64,000 bases of DNA, taken from positions 124,001 through 188,000 of the forward strand of contig JABYQR010000018.1 of NCBI GenBank assembly GCA_022592445.1. Reading direction: 5' to 3'. Positions 11,880 to 22,949 of this stretch are shown piece after piece. Under the pieces are notes generated by a model, which made no database searches, had not been told where the DNA came from, and worked only from the letters and a program-made list of their open reading frames with translations. The stretch is from Cytidiella melzeri (lineage: Eukaryota; Basidiomycota; Agaricomycetes; Polyporales; Irpicaceae). The position numbers and the translations under genes were made by a program. How positions within the stretch are numbered: the stretch's first letter is position 1; each line of letters starts with the position of its first letter.

Positions 11880-13812
11880 ATGTCTGCGCCGACCTCCGTG
11901 CACCAGTACGACGAAAAGGATAGCCAGAAGGATGTCGAGGTTGCAGTATATGCGACAGGCGACGACTCCCAGCTCGAGTTGCTTGGCTACAAGCAAGAGT
12001 TCAAGCGAGACTTTACATTTCTCGGACTGTTCTCATTGACCTCGAGCGAACTTGCGGTGTTACCAGGCGTAGCAGGGACAATCTGGTACGTCTTCACATA
12101 ACGTCTCTTGCTCGCAGGATTATTGAGATACTATCAGGTACACCATGGGCTACTGGTGAGCTCTCCTATCCGTTGCAGCATGAAGCGCAAATGAACATGT
12201 GTCATGATAGTGGACTGGTCGGGATGACCTGGGGATGGTTTGTCGGTGCACTCATGGGGCAGGTACGCCTGATTGTATCAACTTGACATTTCAAACGACC
12301 CTGACATCGCTAACCGCGGTAGCCATTGGCCTACTCATTGGCAGAGCTCGCATCGGCTTATCCGACTTCTGGTGGGCTCTACTACTGGGCGTTCATGACT
12401 GCCTCCCCAAAATACAAAAAGGTTAGTCCCACATAAAACTGCTTGCTTTGAGCGGGAACTCATAGAAGCAGCTCTCGTGCTACGTCGTCGCTTGGTCAAT
12501 GATCATCTCCACCCCGCTCTCCTGCTGCTCCATAACGTATTCCGTAAGTCGCTGTAAGAGCGCAATTATGACCCAGTATTTGATATGAACCCTTATCTAG
12601 GCCGCACAAATGCTGATTGCCGCTGCACAAATGGCGTATCCAAACTATATCGCAGCAGTGTGGCATGTATACCTTGTCTATGTTGCCATGATGTTCGCTT
12701 CCTACCTCATTATCTGTCTTCCCACTCGCTATGTCAGCTGGTTCAATATTTGGGCGTACGCGATTGGAACAGCTCTACTCATCGTGACCACAATCATTCT
12801 GCCCGCCAAAGCCGAGGAACTAAACTCTGGAAAAGCCATCTTCACGGAAGTTTACAATCAATTGGACTGGCCGACCGGGTGGTCCTTCTGCATGACTTTC
12901 CTCTCTGCCACATGGACCCTTAGTGGGTACGACGTTGCTGCACACGTAGCAGAAGAAACCAGCAATGCGGCTATCAACGTCCCTCGCGCCATGGTCTGGA
13001 GCACCTGGAGCAGTGGCATACTTGGCTTTGTCTATCTTATCTCCCTAGCACTGTGTGCCACAGATATCGACTCTCTCATTGCGAACCCGCTGGGTCAGCC
13101 CATCGGAACTTTGACTGGTCAAATCCTCGGCAATAAGGCGGGCGTCGCGCTGCTCGTAATCAACTTTTTCGCGCAGTTCGGCTGTGGTGTTGCATTCGTG
13201 AGTCAACTTGGTCCTTCTCTGTGACTCATTAAATATAAGATGAATTCCAGTTCGTTGCCGCCAGCCGAATCTTTTTCGCCTACTCCCGTGACAAAGCTTT
13301 GCCGTTCTCCAACTGGTTGAGCGTGGTTGACAAACGCACGCACACGCCGAACAACGCATCCCTCGCTGTGTTCTTGATCTCGACGGCATTCGGCGCCATC
13401 TCCATTGGCTCTGATACCGCGTTCGAGGCATTCTTCTCCGGCAGTACGCTGGCGGGGCAGATTTCTTACATTCTTCCTGTCCTTGGGCGTTGCTTGTACG
13501 AGAACAATCCTGAGTACACCAGTGGACCGTACAACCTGGGGAGGTGGAGTAGGGTGATACGATGGATTGCTGTCGCATGGAACTTTTTCATCATGCCTCT
13601 AGTCAGCTTGTAAGTCTTGCTATTTGCTGAAGCGTGGATAGCTTGAGAACTGACGACGTCATTGCAGCCCAGAAGGTCCCAACCCTGCAGCTGTTGACAT
13701 GAATTGGGCGGTTGTTATATACGTCCCGTTCCAGATCATTGCCATGATTTATTGGTGGTTCTGGGGGTACAAGACGTTTACGGGGCCACAGCCGAACACC
13801 AAACACCAGTGA
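11880..13812 (+). CDS. Amino acid/GABA-type permease (APC superfamily)
   Basis: Polytopic plasma-membrane transporter of the fungal Uga4/choline permease branch of the APC superfamily. Eight exons: 11880-12085, 12138-12155, 12211-12262, 12323-12421, 12469-12543, 12601-13197, 13251-13609, 13668-13812. They join in frame to 516 residues, normal for the family. Early motifs include GLVGMTWGWFVGALMG and the family signature LAELASAYPTSGGLYYW. About 12 hydrophobic segments follow, with a hydrophilic N-terminus. Exon 2 is an 18-nt microexon that restores YTMGYC between helix regions. Substrate (GABA, choline, another amino acid or polyamine) cannot be told from sequence alone. Confidence 0.9.
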
Positions 13813-14211
13813 TCCAGGCTCAAAGAAGAGATTCTTGTGACATTGGTTGTCGATGCTTCAATGTTTCATGTGCTTACGGTTTCGATACAATTGTTATGCG
13901 GTCATGGCTATATTTTTTTCAGAAATTGATAGAGCAAGGCGAGGGATCCAACACGAGTGCAGCGGGAAAGAATGCTCGTTATGTTGTCCAATAAATTACT
14001 TATTCACCGCAACCTCCGGCGATGGTTAGGTCTGGGTCAACGTTTCAACCTCCAGGCTCCGTTTGCACAATTGCTTATCTCGGTTGATGTGACAGCTTGT
14101 GACGTGACCGCTGGATTGAACGTTGAACACTTCTACTATAACACTATTTTGAAGCGCATGACGTTTGCCTACTTCCACCAGCTCAACGCGTAAACAAGGC
14201 CGACGACGACG
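13813..14211. other. Intergenic between permease and family member 4
   Basis: About 400 bp between two plus-strand genes. It should hold the permease 3' end and the promoter of member 4. No gene is seen. Confidence 0.45.
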
Positions 14212-15151
14212 ATGACCTCGACAGTCACAGCCAGTGGACAGAGCTCCGTCCCAACCTCTTCCGCCACTTCGTCTCCGGGAGACACCCCAAGTTTTACTTT
14301 TCATGTGTCCTCTACGCTCATTCTTGCCATTCTCACCACTATCGTCTGTGTGGGGACGTTCGTGTGCATGCTCTTGATAAGGCGGCATGCGTTGTTGGTG
14401 TACGGTGCATGGCGACTCAGAGGGAGGCGCATGGAATTGGCCACACGCGAGGCAGAGGTTCGCGGGTGGGCTTCAGGCGTTGCAGTCGCAGGTGAAACCA
14501 GTCGGACAAGGAAAGTCAGGAGACCGTTGGGCCCGAAACCTGCGTTGTGGGATCTGCAAAGCATACCCCTTGTTCATGCAGAAGATAGCGGTCAGGCAAA
14601 GATTGCAGCGATGGAGGTACGCGTACTCAATCCTATGGTTTTTTGCAGGAAGATTTGCTCACTTGTCGCTCCCCCCCTCTTTGATCGCAGCCTCTGTCCG
14701 TTCAATTCATCCCTTTGCTCACATCCGTGGAAAGGGCCAACACAGCGGCGTATTCGCGTTTTGAGATTCCCAGATCGTGGATTCATGCAGTCAAACGTCG
14801 GTTCGAAGTTGAAGGCGAAGTACTCTCGGCGCCTCACAAAGCTCGGAACACCGCGCAAGATGCGGTAGCTGAGCTGTATATTACTGTGGCGATATCCATG
14901 CCAGTACCAGTGAAACGGAGAGACTTCAATGTGCCGCTTTACGAACTGGGTGTTATGACGGTCCCTTGGAACATGGAGCAGGCGTCGGCTTTGGGATTCG
15001 ACGTTGACGAGCCGAGTCTTAGAGCTGACGACGTGGCGAGAGATACTCAGACTCAGGTCAGTACTTTTATATGACTGACATGTGACACGCTGATTCATAA
15101 TGCAATGTGTACTGCATTCAATAGTCGGCTTTGAGAGTCTTCTTGAGATGA
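14212..15151 (+). CDS. Single-pass membrane protein, LWD/MPxP family member 4
   Basis: Clearest member of the family. Exons 14212-14616, 14691-15056 and 15125-15151 join in frame to 265 residues with donors GTACGC and GTCAGT. Residues 1-30 are Ser/Thr-rich with no cleavable signal. A membrane helix (about 35-60) is followed by IRRHALL. GPKPALWDLQ lies near residue 110. Exon 2 starts with PLSVQFIPLL, then a basic and charged stretch. ELYITVAISMPVP and LGVMTVPW follow, and the last exon adds only SALRVFLR and stop. Motif order equals the three minus-strand members at 2.7-7.3 kb. Function unknown; predicted type I or III membrane topology with a large cytoplasmic domain. Confidence 0.8.
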
Positions 15152-15790
15152 CGCTGCTAGTATGTGGCCAAAAACAATTTCTTGTGTTGCTCTGATCATT
15201 GTTGAACGCAGCTACGTCCATTTCTCGGAGCCTCAATTACGCCAAAACGGGAGGTTCGAATGTACGGCCGCCATAGTACGTCGATCCAAATGCGGGGCAC
15301 GGACTTTCTGCAGACATCGGCGAATGACTATCCTCTGTGTGAAGTCATGCTGTCGCACCAGCGGAAGCTCCATCCCACTTCTGAATATCTTCCTCGGCCC
15401 TCTTGTTGGGAGTGGCAGGGACTCGGGGCCATCGAGTGGTCGCCCATGACGACTTGGACTTGGTGCAGTAGCAAACGACACGGACATTAAACACTCCTTC
15501 GATCCATCCTATGTCCGTATGCACAATGTATCAACCTCAGGCCTCAGGCCTGTATAGTCTCGCACATCTTCGTGTCTTAAATCCCGATATGGAAGGTGTT
15601 CAAGTTGGAATGTACTATGTTTGGAAGTTCAAATGGCCGATCGAGACTTCGCGAGGAAGAACGTACTCTCGTTAGCTTCTTTCCAACGGCAACTCGATAT
15701 ATAAACGCGATGTTCAACATCATGAACGCAAAGCCACCTTCTCCTCGCCGGTCACCTCAACACCCACCGTCTCAACTCGTACTCCCAACG
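15152..15790. other. Intergenic and glycoprotein promoter
   Basis: No gene seen. A TATATAAA at 15698-15705 lies about 90 bp upstream of the ATG at 15791 and is a good candidate TATA box. A small direct repeat, CAGGCCTCAGGCCT, sits near 15540. Confidence 0.5.
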
Positions 15791-17049
15791 ATGCTGATCA
15801 ATTTTTCCGTCAAGTTGGCTGTTCTATGTCTTCCAATCGCTACAAGCGCTCAAACGTACTCAGCGACATACACGCCGGAGGATGCGCCCAAGATGACTCA
15901 GAAGGGGCAGGAAGGGACCAATCAGTGCGGGACGGGTAGCAGCCAGAATTCTACCTGCCAGAACGCCTACAGTGAGCTCTTCGTCAAACTCTAGCTTCGT
16001 ACCTAGCTGACCATCATTGCACAGTTAATTCAGTAGACGACTTCTGTCTCTTTGCTCCTCCAGAAGCAGGGCCAAATTCTGTCATCGGAAACACGGAGAG
16101 AATCGAGGTGTCCTGGTGTGTCAAGCCTGGCTACGGAACGCGTGTCATGCCCGACGGAGCCATCAAGGGTGCACATTTCGTACAAACGCCAGATTTCGTG
16201 CAGGTAACGGGTGTCGGGGACTTGACGCTACTGAACATACCCAAAGGAGATTCAGGCGGGGAGCTAGATCCTCATGGTGCGGACGGGAACGGTGAGCACG
16301 CTGTTAAAGCTCAGTGCTATGCGGACTTATTGAGCTGCCTTTGAAGGCAATCCGATTGGCAGCCTCGTCTTCTCGAATGCGTTCGGAGAGATACAGCAAA
16401 TCCACGAGTGGACCAACTTCATGTCGTCGGAGCAATTCTGCTTTCGCGCGTGCAAACCGCAGGAGAGCGCTCCTGGATGGTGCCAGCATATATACGACTT
16501 GATGGGCTGTCAGTGGAACATGCCTGGAAATTACGACGCTGGGGTCTTTGAGAAGTGCAAGGGTGACTCTGGCCAGGTTAGTGTCGTCACAATAACGCTT
16601 GTCACTTACTCACGAGATTGCGATGACAGATGATGGGTGTCTATGACGGCTCGACGTTTAAGCAGGGTATGCCGCAAACACCAGCGGCGCATCCAGCGCC
16701 TCCGTCGTCGATGTGTACCACCCTCTCGACTATCGGAAACTTGGCGGTTCAATCTTCAAGTACGATTGTGACGTCCAGCGCTTCTGTAAGCCACTTTCAC
16801 AGTCGTCAGGGAGGGTTTCGACTGATGTGCGGGGAATTTTAACAGAGTAGCACAACGGCATCTGGCAGCGGGCAGTCGAGCACCTCTTCTCCAAGTCACA
16901 CGACAGTATCCACGACCACTAAACCGCCTGCGAACACAGCTGGCTCTCAGTCTAATGCTGGTGCCGCTGGACGAGCCGACCTCGAAAGTTCCCAACGCGT
17001 CATGGTGCTCGCTATCAGCGTCGTGCTTGGTGCGATGATGGTGTTCTGA
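15791..17049 (+). CDS. Secreted GPI-anchored-type glycoprotein (macrofage activating glycoprotein family)
   Basis: Five exons (15791-15971, 16025-16291, 16347-16576, 16630-16785, 16846-17049) join in frame to 345 residues. It has a cleavable signal peptide (MLINFSVKLAVLCLPIATSA). A cysteine-rich ectodomain follows, with CGTGSSQNSTCQNAYINS, VIGNTERIEVSWC, HFVQTPDFVQVTGVG, NPIGSLVF and MGCQWNMPGNY. Next is a Ser/Thr/Pro-rich linker, then a hydrophobic C-terminal tail ending at residue 345, typical of GPI attachment. Basidiomycete proteins with this layout are annotated as macrofage activating glycoprotein. The biochemical role is not established; a cell-wall or surface location is inferred from the signals. 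No catalytic motif is seen. Confidence 0.82.
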
Positions 17050-17388
17050 ACCTGCGTATGACACGAACCGCGAAGACCCTGCACGTGGGACCAAGGATAC
17101 ATACTATGATCTACGCAGCATCACTCATTGAAAATTCACATACCTACAGCTCCGGAGGCACTCACATACCTTCTATACGCTCAACTTAGACCTTGTATAC
17201 ATCCTGACGACTAGTCCTGACCCAATCCATAACTTCGACGATGAAGATTCATAATTTGATGGCAATATTGTACAGTGTGCGCTCCAGAAGCTCCAACCCT
17301 ACGAATGCCAGTCTGTGATCATCTGTCATCATATCGCACGGAGACATGTAAGATAGGTCCTTACTGTGGAAGAGAACATATACTGCCT
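17050..17388. other. Convergent 3' regions
   Basis: Lies between the glycoprotein stop (+) and the Get5-like stop (-), so it should contain both transcript ends. No gene is seen. Confidence 0.5.
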
Positions 17389-18443
17389 TTAACTGCCGGC
17401 CATCCCATGGACGCCAACAGTATCACGGATCTTGGCGATCTCGCCGACGGACAGACTACCTTTGCTAGCACAGAAGAAGTCTTCCCAGGCCGACGTGGTG
17501 TCACTTTTCGTCTCGAACTCGCCACTGCAAGGTACGTTAGACGTCGATTGGAATCAATGTGGTCACGGAGAACGTACCTTAAGAATGCGTAGAGGCGTTC
17601 CCAGAACTCGGGCTGTGCTAGCTTGACGTGGTAGGGAGTATCAATACCAGGGTGTACAGAGCTCAGCGGGATGCTCGACGTATCGAGTACAAGGGGTATA
17701 TCGACCAGCACTTCGTCCGCGACAGGAACAAGCGAAGGTGACGGTGATAACACGACTGAAGGGATACGGGTGTGTCCTTGTCTCGTCTGTTTCGTCTGAC
17801 CTGGGACCAGAGTGATCGATTCTGGCTCCGTGGTGGTAATTGCAGGTGGGGTTGACTCTGTGGGAGATGAAGTGGTAGCGGATGGATTCCACAGGGAACC
17901 GGATCGAACCATGAGGTTCACTGTGTCGCCGTCCTTAATGTCGTATTCTTTCAGGAGCTTCGCGTCCGACAGGACTTTCCCCTTTAGGAGGAGTCGTTGT
18001 GAGTCTGCAGATGGAGCGCCTGGTAAGGACGCAAGTGAGGTCTTGATTGTGGCAATCGTGTCGGTTGGGTGACAGCTCAGAGTATACGTCCATGCTGGTT
18101 TCGTGGACTTTACTGTGATGCTGATGGCACCTACGTTGTTTAGGATATGGTCAGCGATTGCTGAGTATGCTGTAAATCAAGCTGATAGACGCGTGACTGA
18201 CCTATAGGCTCTGACTCTTCTACCGGTGCTTTCTCAGGAGGAGGAGGTACGGGAATCTGCAATGTAGCTCAAGACATCAGAGCAGTGGTGCGCGTTGAGG
18301 CGCGTACGACCTACGGGAAGAGTGGGCACTTTCTTCAGGTATTCCTCAAGCGGTGGCTGGAAGTCATCGGGGTAGTTGACGGGCTGTGCACCGATGTTCT
18401 CGACAAATTTCTTTACAAATGCTAGTTCTGCTTGTTCTGCCAT
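17389..18443 (-). CDS. Ubiquitin-like domain protein, Get5/Mdy2-like
   Basis: Four exons (18443-18315, 18256-18202, 18130-17578, 17524-17389) give 290 residues in frame. The N-terminal 45 residues (MAEQAELAFVKKFVENIG, YPDDF, LEEYLKKVP) resemble the Get4-binding arm of Get5. A Pro/Glu linker leads to a ubiquitin-like fold beginning AISITVKSTKPAWTY, with LLLKGKVLSDAKLLKEY and IKDGDTVNLMV. A long Ser/Thr/Pro linker precedes a small C-terminal helical domain (WEDFFCASKGSL, VGEIAKIRDTV) that fits the Get5 homodimerisation region. Get5 works with Get4 and Sgt2 to hand tail-anchored proteins to Get3 for ER insertion. The assignment rests on domain order, so another ubiquitin-like protein remains possible. 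It is divergent from the 18617 gene. Confidence 0.72.
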
Positions 18444-18616
18444 GGTCGCTTTATGAGCCGTATGGGAAGTCCAAAAGTCGATGTCAGAGGTCAGAAACAC
18501 GAGGGATTATATGGGCGTGTAAATACTCACATCCGCGACGTCACTAGTCACGCGTGCACCGTCACATCTAGTCACAACCTCGGGTTGGCCCGTGTGACAC
18601 CTCAAGACGAACGACC

Positions 18617-19141
18617 ATGGCTGTAAGTTGCAACTCAAATGTTTCCTGAATCCCTGGTGGCTGACCGAGCTTGTGTGTACAGTCAGGTTACGGATTTCAA
18701 GGAGGTGCACAAGATGCTTAATGCTTCATGATGACTATCTTAATACTGGCCATAGGTCCCTCACGATGCTTTGGATTCTGGCAGGAATTCACTAAAGTGA
18801 GTGTTTGAGTGCCGTGTTACACTCGAACAATACTCATTCGCGCCATGCAGTGCTACGCATCTACTGATGAACCTAGCAAGTGCCGTCTCCAGTCGGCTGA
18901 CTACCTAGAGTGCTTACACAAAACAGAAGAGGTGCGGGTCATGGCTCCTCACATCTTCATCGTAGAATGCTCATATTGTGTCTGTCAGACTGCGCGCGCA
19001 AAGACCGTGAAGGCGGAGTTCATTCGCAAAGCAGAACACCAGGCACGTGAGGGTCGCAAGACAGCGGACATCCTCGCCGACGGTGTTATTGTGGGAGTGG
19101 GGCTGATACAAAGGGACAAGGGTGATTCAGAGTCTCGTTGA
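18617..19141 (+). CDS. NDUFS5: NADH dehydrogenase (complex I) CHCH subunit, NDUFS5-like
   Basis: Accessory subunit of mitochondrial complex I, facing the intermembrane space. Five exons (18617-18622, 18683-18704, 18756-18796, 18851-18931, 18989-19141) join in frame to exactly 100 residues. Twin CX9C motifs are visible: CFGFWQEFTKC and CRLQSADYLEC, the substrate pattern for Mia40-dependent oxidative import. HKTEE and the basic helix ARAKTVKAEFIRK follow, as in fungal family members. There is no cleavable presequence, as expected. Exon 1 codes only Met-Ala. The start is 173 bp from the Get5-like start on the other strand, so a shared promoter is likely. Confidence 0.83.
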
Positions 19142-19532
19142 GCTTCAAGTCTTCCAACTGCTATAGATGCTTCGCTTGCCCTTTTCTCTGTGCACGGCAG
19201 AGCTGTGAATAGCATGTGGGCTGTTTTTGCCGCCATTCGATTATATCATACGCCATAGGTATTTGTGAGCAGCTCGAGAAACATGGGTGTAATAAGACGG
19301 AACAGAGCTCATACAAGTGCACCCATATATGTCGACCTTAGGGCCTGATCGGCGGCGCATGTCCGGTCCACACCACTCATCCGAGGACTGTTTAAAACGA
19401 CCCACAATCGGGGCGGGCGCTGGCAGCCGCTTCATGGTTTCGGACTATGGTCTCACATGTAACTACGTTACGCACGGACCTTTATAAACTTAGATAATAA
19501 TAAAATAAAAAGACCCGCTCCACGAGAACTTA
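19142..19532. other. Intergenic with solo MITE end
   Basis: No gene seen. TTA followed by GGGCCTGATCGGCGGCGC at 19338-19358 is a second copy of the left end of the MITE at 19533, without a matching right end nearby. Confidence 0.55.
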
Positions 19533-19693
19533 GGGCCTGATCGGCGCCGCATTATGTAGTCGACTTATAAATAATCCCCCGCCAATAAGGAAATAAGTCG
19601 CTGTGGAAATAAGTCGAATTAAGCGCTGGATTATTTTATTTGGCGGGGGATTATTCCATAATGCGACTACATAATGCGCAGCCGATCAGGCCC
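19533..19693. mobile_element. PIF/Harbinger-like MITE
   Basis: A 161-bp element with inverted ends starting GGGCCTGATCGGC and extending, imperfectly, through GCATTATGTAGTCG into the interior. It is flanked by TTA on both sides (19530-19532 and 19694-19696). A TTA target duplication with termini starting GGGCC/GGCC is the hallmark of PIF/Harbinger (Tourist-type) elements. It has no coding capacity. It sits about 180 bp upstream of the ATG at 19875, so it may form part of that promoter. Confidence 0.72.
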
Positions 19694-19874
19694 TTAGCAA
19701 ATACAAATTCCAAGTCTCAAGCATTTATGGACATCTACAGAGCCTGCAGCTGCAGAAGCTATTCAAGCGCCTGATATTGAGCTTTCTTGCAGTAAACCCT
19801 CATCCGCCTTAACTTGTCACCCTCGCGGGCTTGCCACCCAACCTTTTCGTTTTAATAGCGACCGTGTATCAAGC

Positions 19875-22800
19875 ATGTTGTCCCACTACGGCATAGGCTC
19901 CTCTAGCCAGCCAATCGTCATCTCGGATGACGAAGATGAGGCAGCCTATGTTGAGTTCACGCTGGAGCAGAGGATATCGTCACCGACGGATAGCATGGAC
20001 TATGAAGACTGCACCCACGACAACATGCCGCTGCGGCAGGCTACACCTATACAAAACGATCTTGCACAGGAGGATGATAGTTTCGCGCCTTCAATAGGTG
20101 TGTCTTCGTGTTAACCCCTGTCCATTAGCATTGTATGCTACAGTCTGACTTTATAGTGCCAGAAGTACGTCAGAAACGCAAGAGGATCAACAGCGCTGGG
20201 TCATCCCAAGAGAGGGCTGGACACGCCGGCTTCGTACTGAACAGTGGCGGCCACGGCGTGCCTGTCAGTCTTGAGGAACCGCTTGATAATGGTAGACATG
20301 CGCGCAAGCAGCGTCAGAAGCGCCAAAAGCGAGAGAGGCAGGCTGCAGGAGAAAGTGACCGAACGCAAGAAGCTGGTATTTCTGCAGCATCCGTCCCACC
20401 AACACATTCACTTGTCCAGAACATCCAGCCACAAATGCACAATACTCTTCCACCAAAACCAGCCCCGGTTTATTCATCATTGTCGCCCGCATCGCCGTCT
20501 TTCCCACTTCTTTCAACCATGCCATTCTCAGCTTTACAGACAGCACTGTCTATTCCCATGTACCAAGGCGATATCTTGTGGCCGCAGCGTATCTCACAGT
20601 CCCCTATCCTTGTTCCGCTCCCGATATGGCCAGACGTCTCGCTTGACCTACATCCGGAAGAGCAGCAGCCCCAAGAAGCCCCTAGGAGGCAGATAGGAAT
20701 GCCTCCAGATCCCAAACCGAGTAGCAAGCTTGGGCTGTACGAGCTACCCCTGTCTTCGCCCTGGAATCCAGACCCTACTCGTTCCCTTGTCATGGAGGTT
20801 ATGCCAAGGAAGTTTCGTAATTTTTCCTTCGTTTTTGACTGGGCAAGGACCGTCTGTCCTCCAGGTATATCTCCCCACGTTGAGCTGGATGTCAAATGGG
20901 GAAGAGCCTTAATCGAATTCCCGACCGCAGAGCTTGCGATGAACGCGTGGAAGAGCCCTAGGCTGCATGGCGGAGGCAGAGAACACATTCGGACCTATTG
21001 GTATCGTCCAGCTAGTGTAGGCACAAACGCTGATATCAAGGAATTAGAAGACGGGGAGATTGCGGACGGGAAGATTTCCAAGCATGTTCCCTCCACGAAA
21101 TTGACGAAGAGGAAGAAGTCCAAGGTCGCATCATATAGATCCGCTGCACCAGAACCTCAAGCGGAACCGCCATTCGCGACCTCGCATTCTGGATCTGTTG
21201 CCTTCATAGGTGGCAAGTGGCGTTCCATGTCGCTTTCCAACGGTCTCACATCACCTAATGACAAAGCATCCTCGGCAAAAGTGCCGAGCCCATCTGGTGA
21301 GGCATTGGTAGAATCGTCACCGCCAAAAGACATTGGCCGTCAGCCAGCTCTCCCCTCTTTCTCACCTATCTTCTCGCCGAAGGATGGCAAGCACAGCGTG
21401 CTAGCTGAGCGTGAGGATGGGATGAATGGGTATCTTGACCCAACAACACTTACCGTTCCTCCTGTGCATTCACGGCCACCTCCACACCGATTGCTCGATG
21501 AGAGGTTGCAATCGCCACCACGTCTTACCTCGTCCCCTTTTTCACTTCAGCTCGACATGGTTGAGCCTTACACTCTCAGAAGAGCCAGTATTGCCTCTTC
21601 CGCCACTCTACTTCCTGATGAGGCAATGGATTTTGGTTTAGGGGAGGGTCACTCTGTCCTAACACCGGACCTGCAATCTGCGCCAGATGGCTCTCCGTAC
21701 GGCGACAAGTTGCTTGGGGCTAATTCCGCCTCTGTCCCTTCAGTCAGTGACGATTCTCCAGCAGCTGGTTTCAGCCACAAGATCGCAAAAAGCTGCACCG
21801 ATGCCAGCGGCAATGGGTCGTTACAGTCACTTGTACCCGAACAGTCGCTGCCTTTATGGCTGGCCGTTCGGCCGGTATCCACCGCTCCGCGATCCGTTCA
21901 CGCGCTCTCGTCTCCAGCTCTAGCGGAGAGATTTTCTCATACCGGAGAGCCTCATACTGTGTCTGTTTTCCCTTCACCGACCCCACCAGCTGTGTATTCC
22001 TCGGCTTCGAGTACTTCTCTACCTACCAGTGACACCTCCGTCATCAGAGGAACCTCGTTATCGGGTACTCCTGCTTCTCTCATGCTTGAATCGATGGGTA
22101 CGCCGCAGGCTATCAAGCAGACGCTACTTGCTCGCCAGAAGCAGTTGGAGGAGGCTATTACTCGCACTAGAGAGGCGTTGGCATCGCTTGCTTCAGCTTC
22201 CGGAAATTTGACAGGGACGCCGACCGCAGAGTCAGACAATCCCCTGGCCAAACCACTTGGAACAATCGGTGAAGTTCCTAGTCTGTCAACGTCGTCGCTC
22301 GGCAAAGTATCTGCCGAGATCAGCGATGAAGGCCGGAATGGTACGAAGGAGGACGATCTTCGACGTCTAGTGCAGAGTAGCAAGAAATTGAGGGCTGCCG
22401 CAGCTCGTCCCTCGGGGGCCTTGAAAGATGCAGGGCAGCCATCAGCGCCTCTGTCGACTACTACAGCGGTCTCTGACACTACTTCGAGGGCTGCAACTCT
22501 CGATCTGGACAAGCTGGCGACTTCCTTTATTTCGAAAACGATACAGACTGTTTGTACCCCGTCGGATCCTTCGTCGACCTGTAACACTCCCAAACCTCAA
22601 CCCCCGAAAACTGAGAAAGAATTGCTTGTCGCTAAGCAGAAATTACTACAACAGAAGATTGTGGAGACCAAGGCATTCATGGCGCAATACTCGGCTGCGC
22701 CGACGAAGTCTCACAAAGCGCACGTCATGAAGAGGATGGATGAGCGAATGCGGTACGTCTGATTTCGCTATGGCGACTGAACTGTAGGCGGCTCAAGGGT

Positions 22801-22949
22801 TTCGCAGTGCGTTGGATGAGGAGATGAACGCTCTGAAGGGTGTCCCTGTTCTCAAGGTGCCGCCTCCTGAGGCGTCAAGGCGTTGGATGGACTCTCAAGT
22901 GTCGACGATGATTATTGATATCAGTGACGACGAGGATGAAGAGGAGTAG
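19875..22949 (+). CDS. Large disordered protein with RRM-like domain and two SIM-like motifs
   Basis: Three exons (19875-20097, 20157-22752, 22808-22949) join in frame to 986 residues. The N-terminus has PIVISDDEDE and the C-terminus MIIDISDDEDEEE. Both fit the SUMO-interaction pattern of a short aliphatic run followed by acidic residues. A Lys/Arg-rich stretch near residue 120 (RKQRQKRQKRERQ) looks like a nuclear localisation signal. A folded segment around residues 285-365 (FSFVFDWARTV, HVELDVKWGRALIEF) resembles an RNA-recognition-motif core. The rest is Ser/Pro-rich and likely disordered, apart from predicted helices at LLARQKQLEEAITRTREAL and KELLVAKQKLLQQKI. Nuclear, SUMO-linked RNA or chromatin function is inferred, not shown. 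I do not recognise a named family. Confidence 0.72.

Noticed and set aside
14592..15236. 214-codon minus frame
   Set aside because: Shadow of membrane family member 4 on the other strand, whose exons have proper splice sites and motifs.
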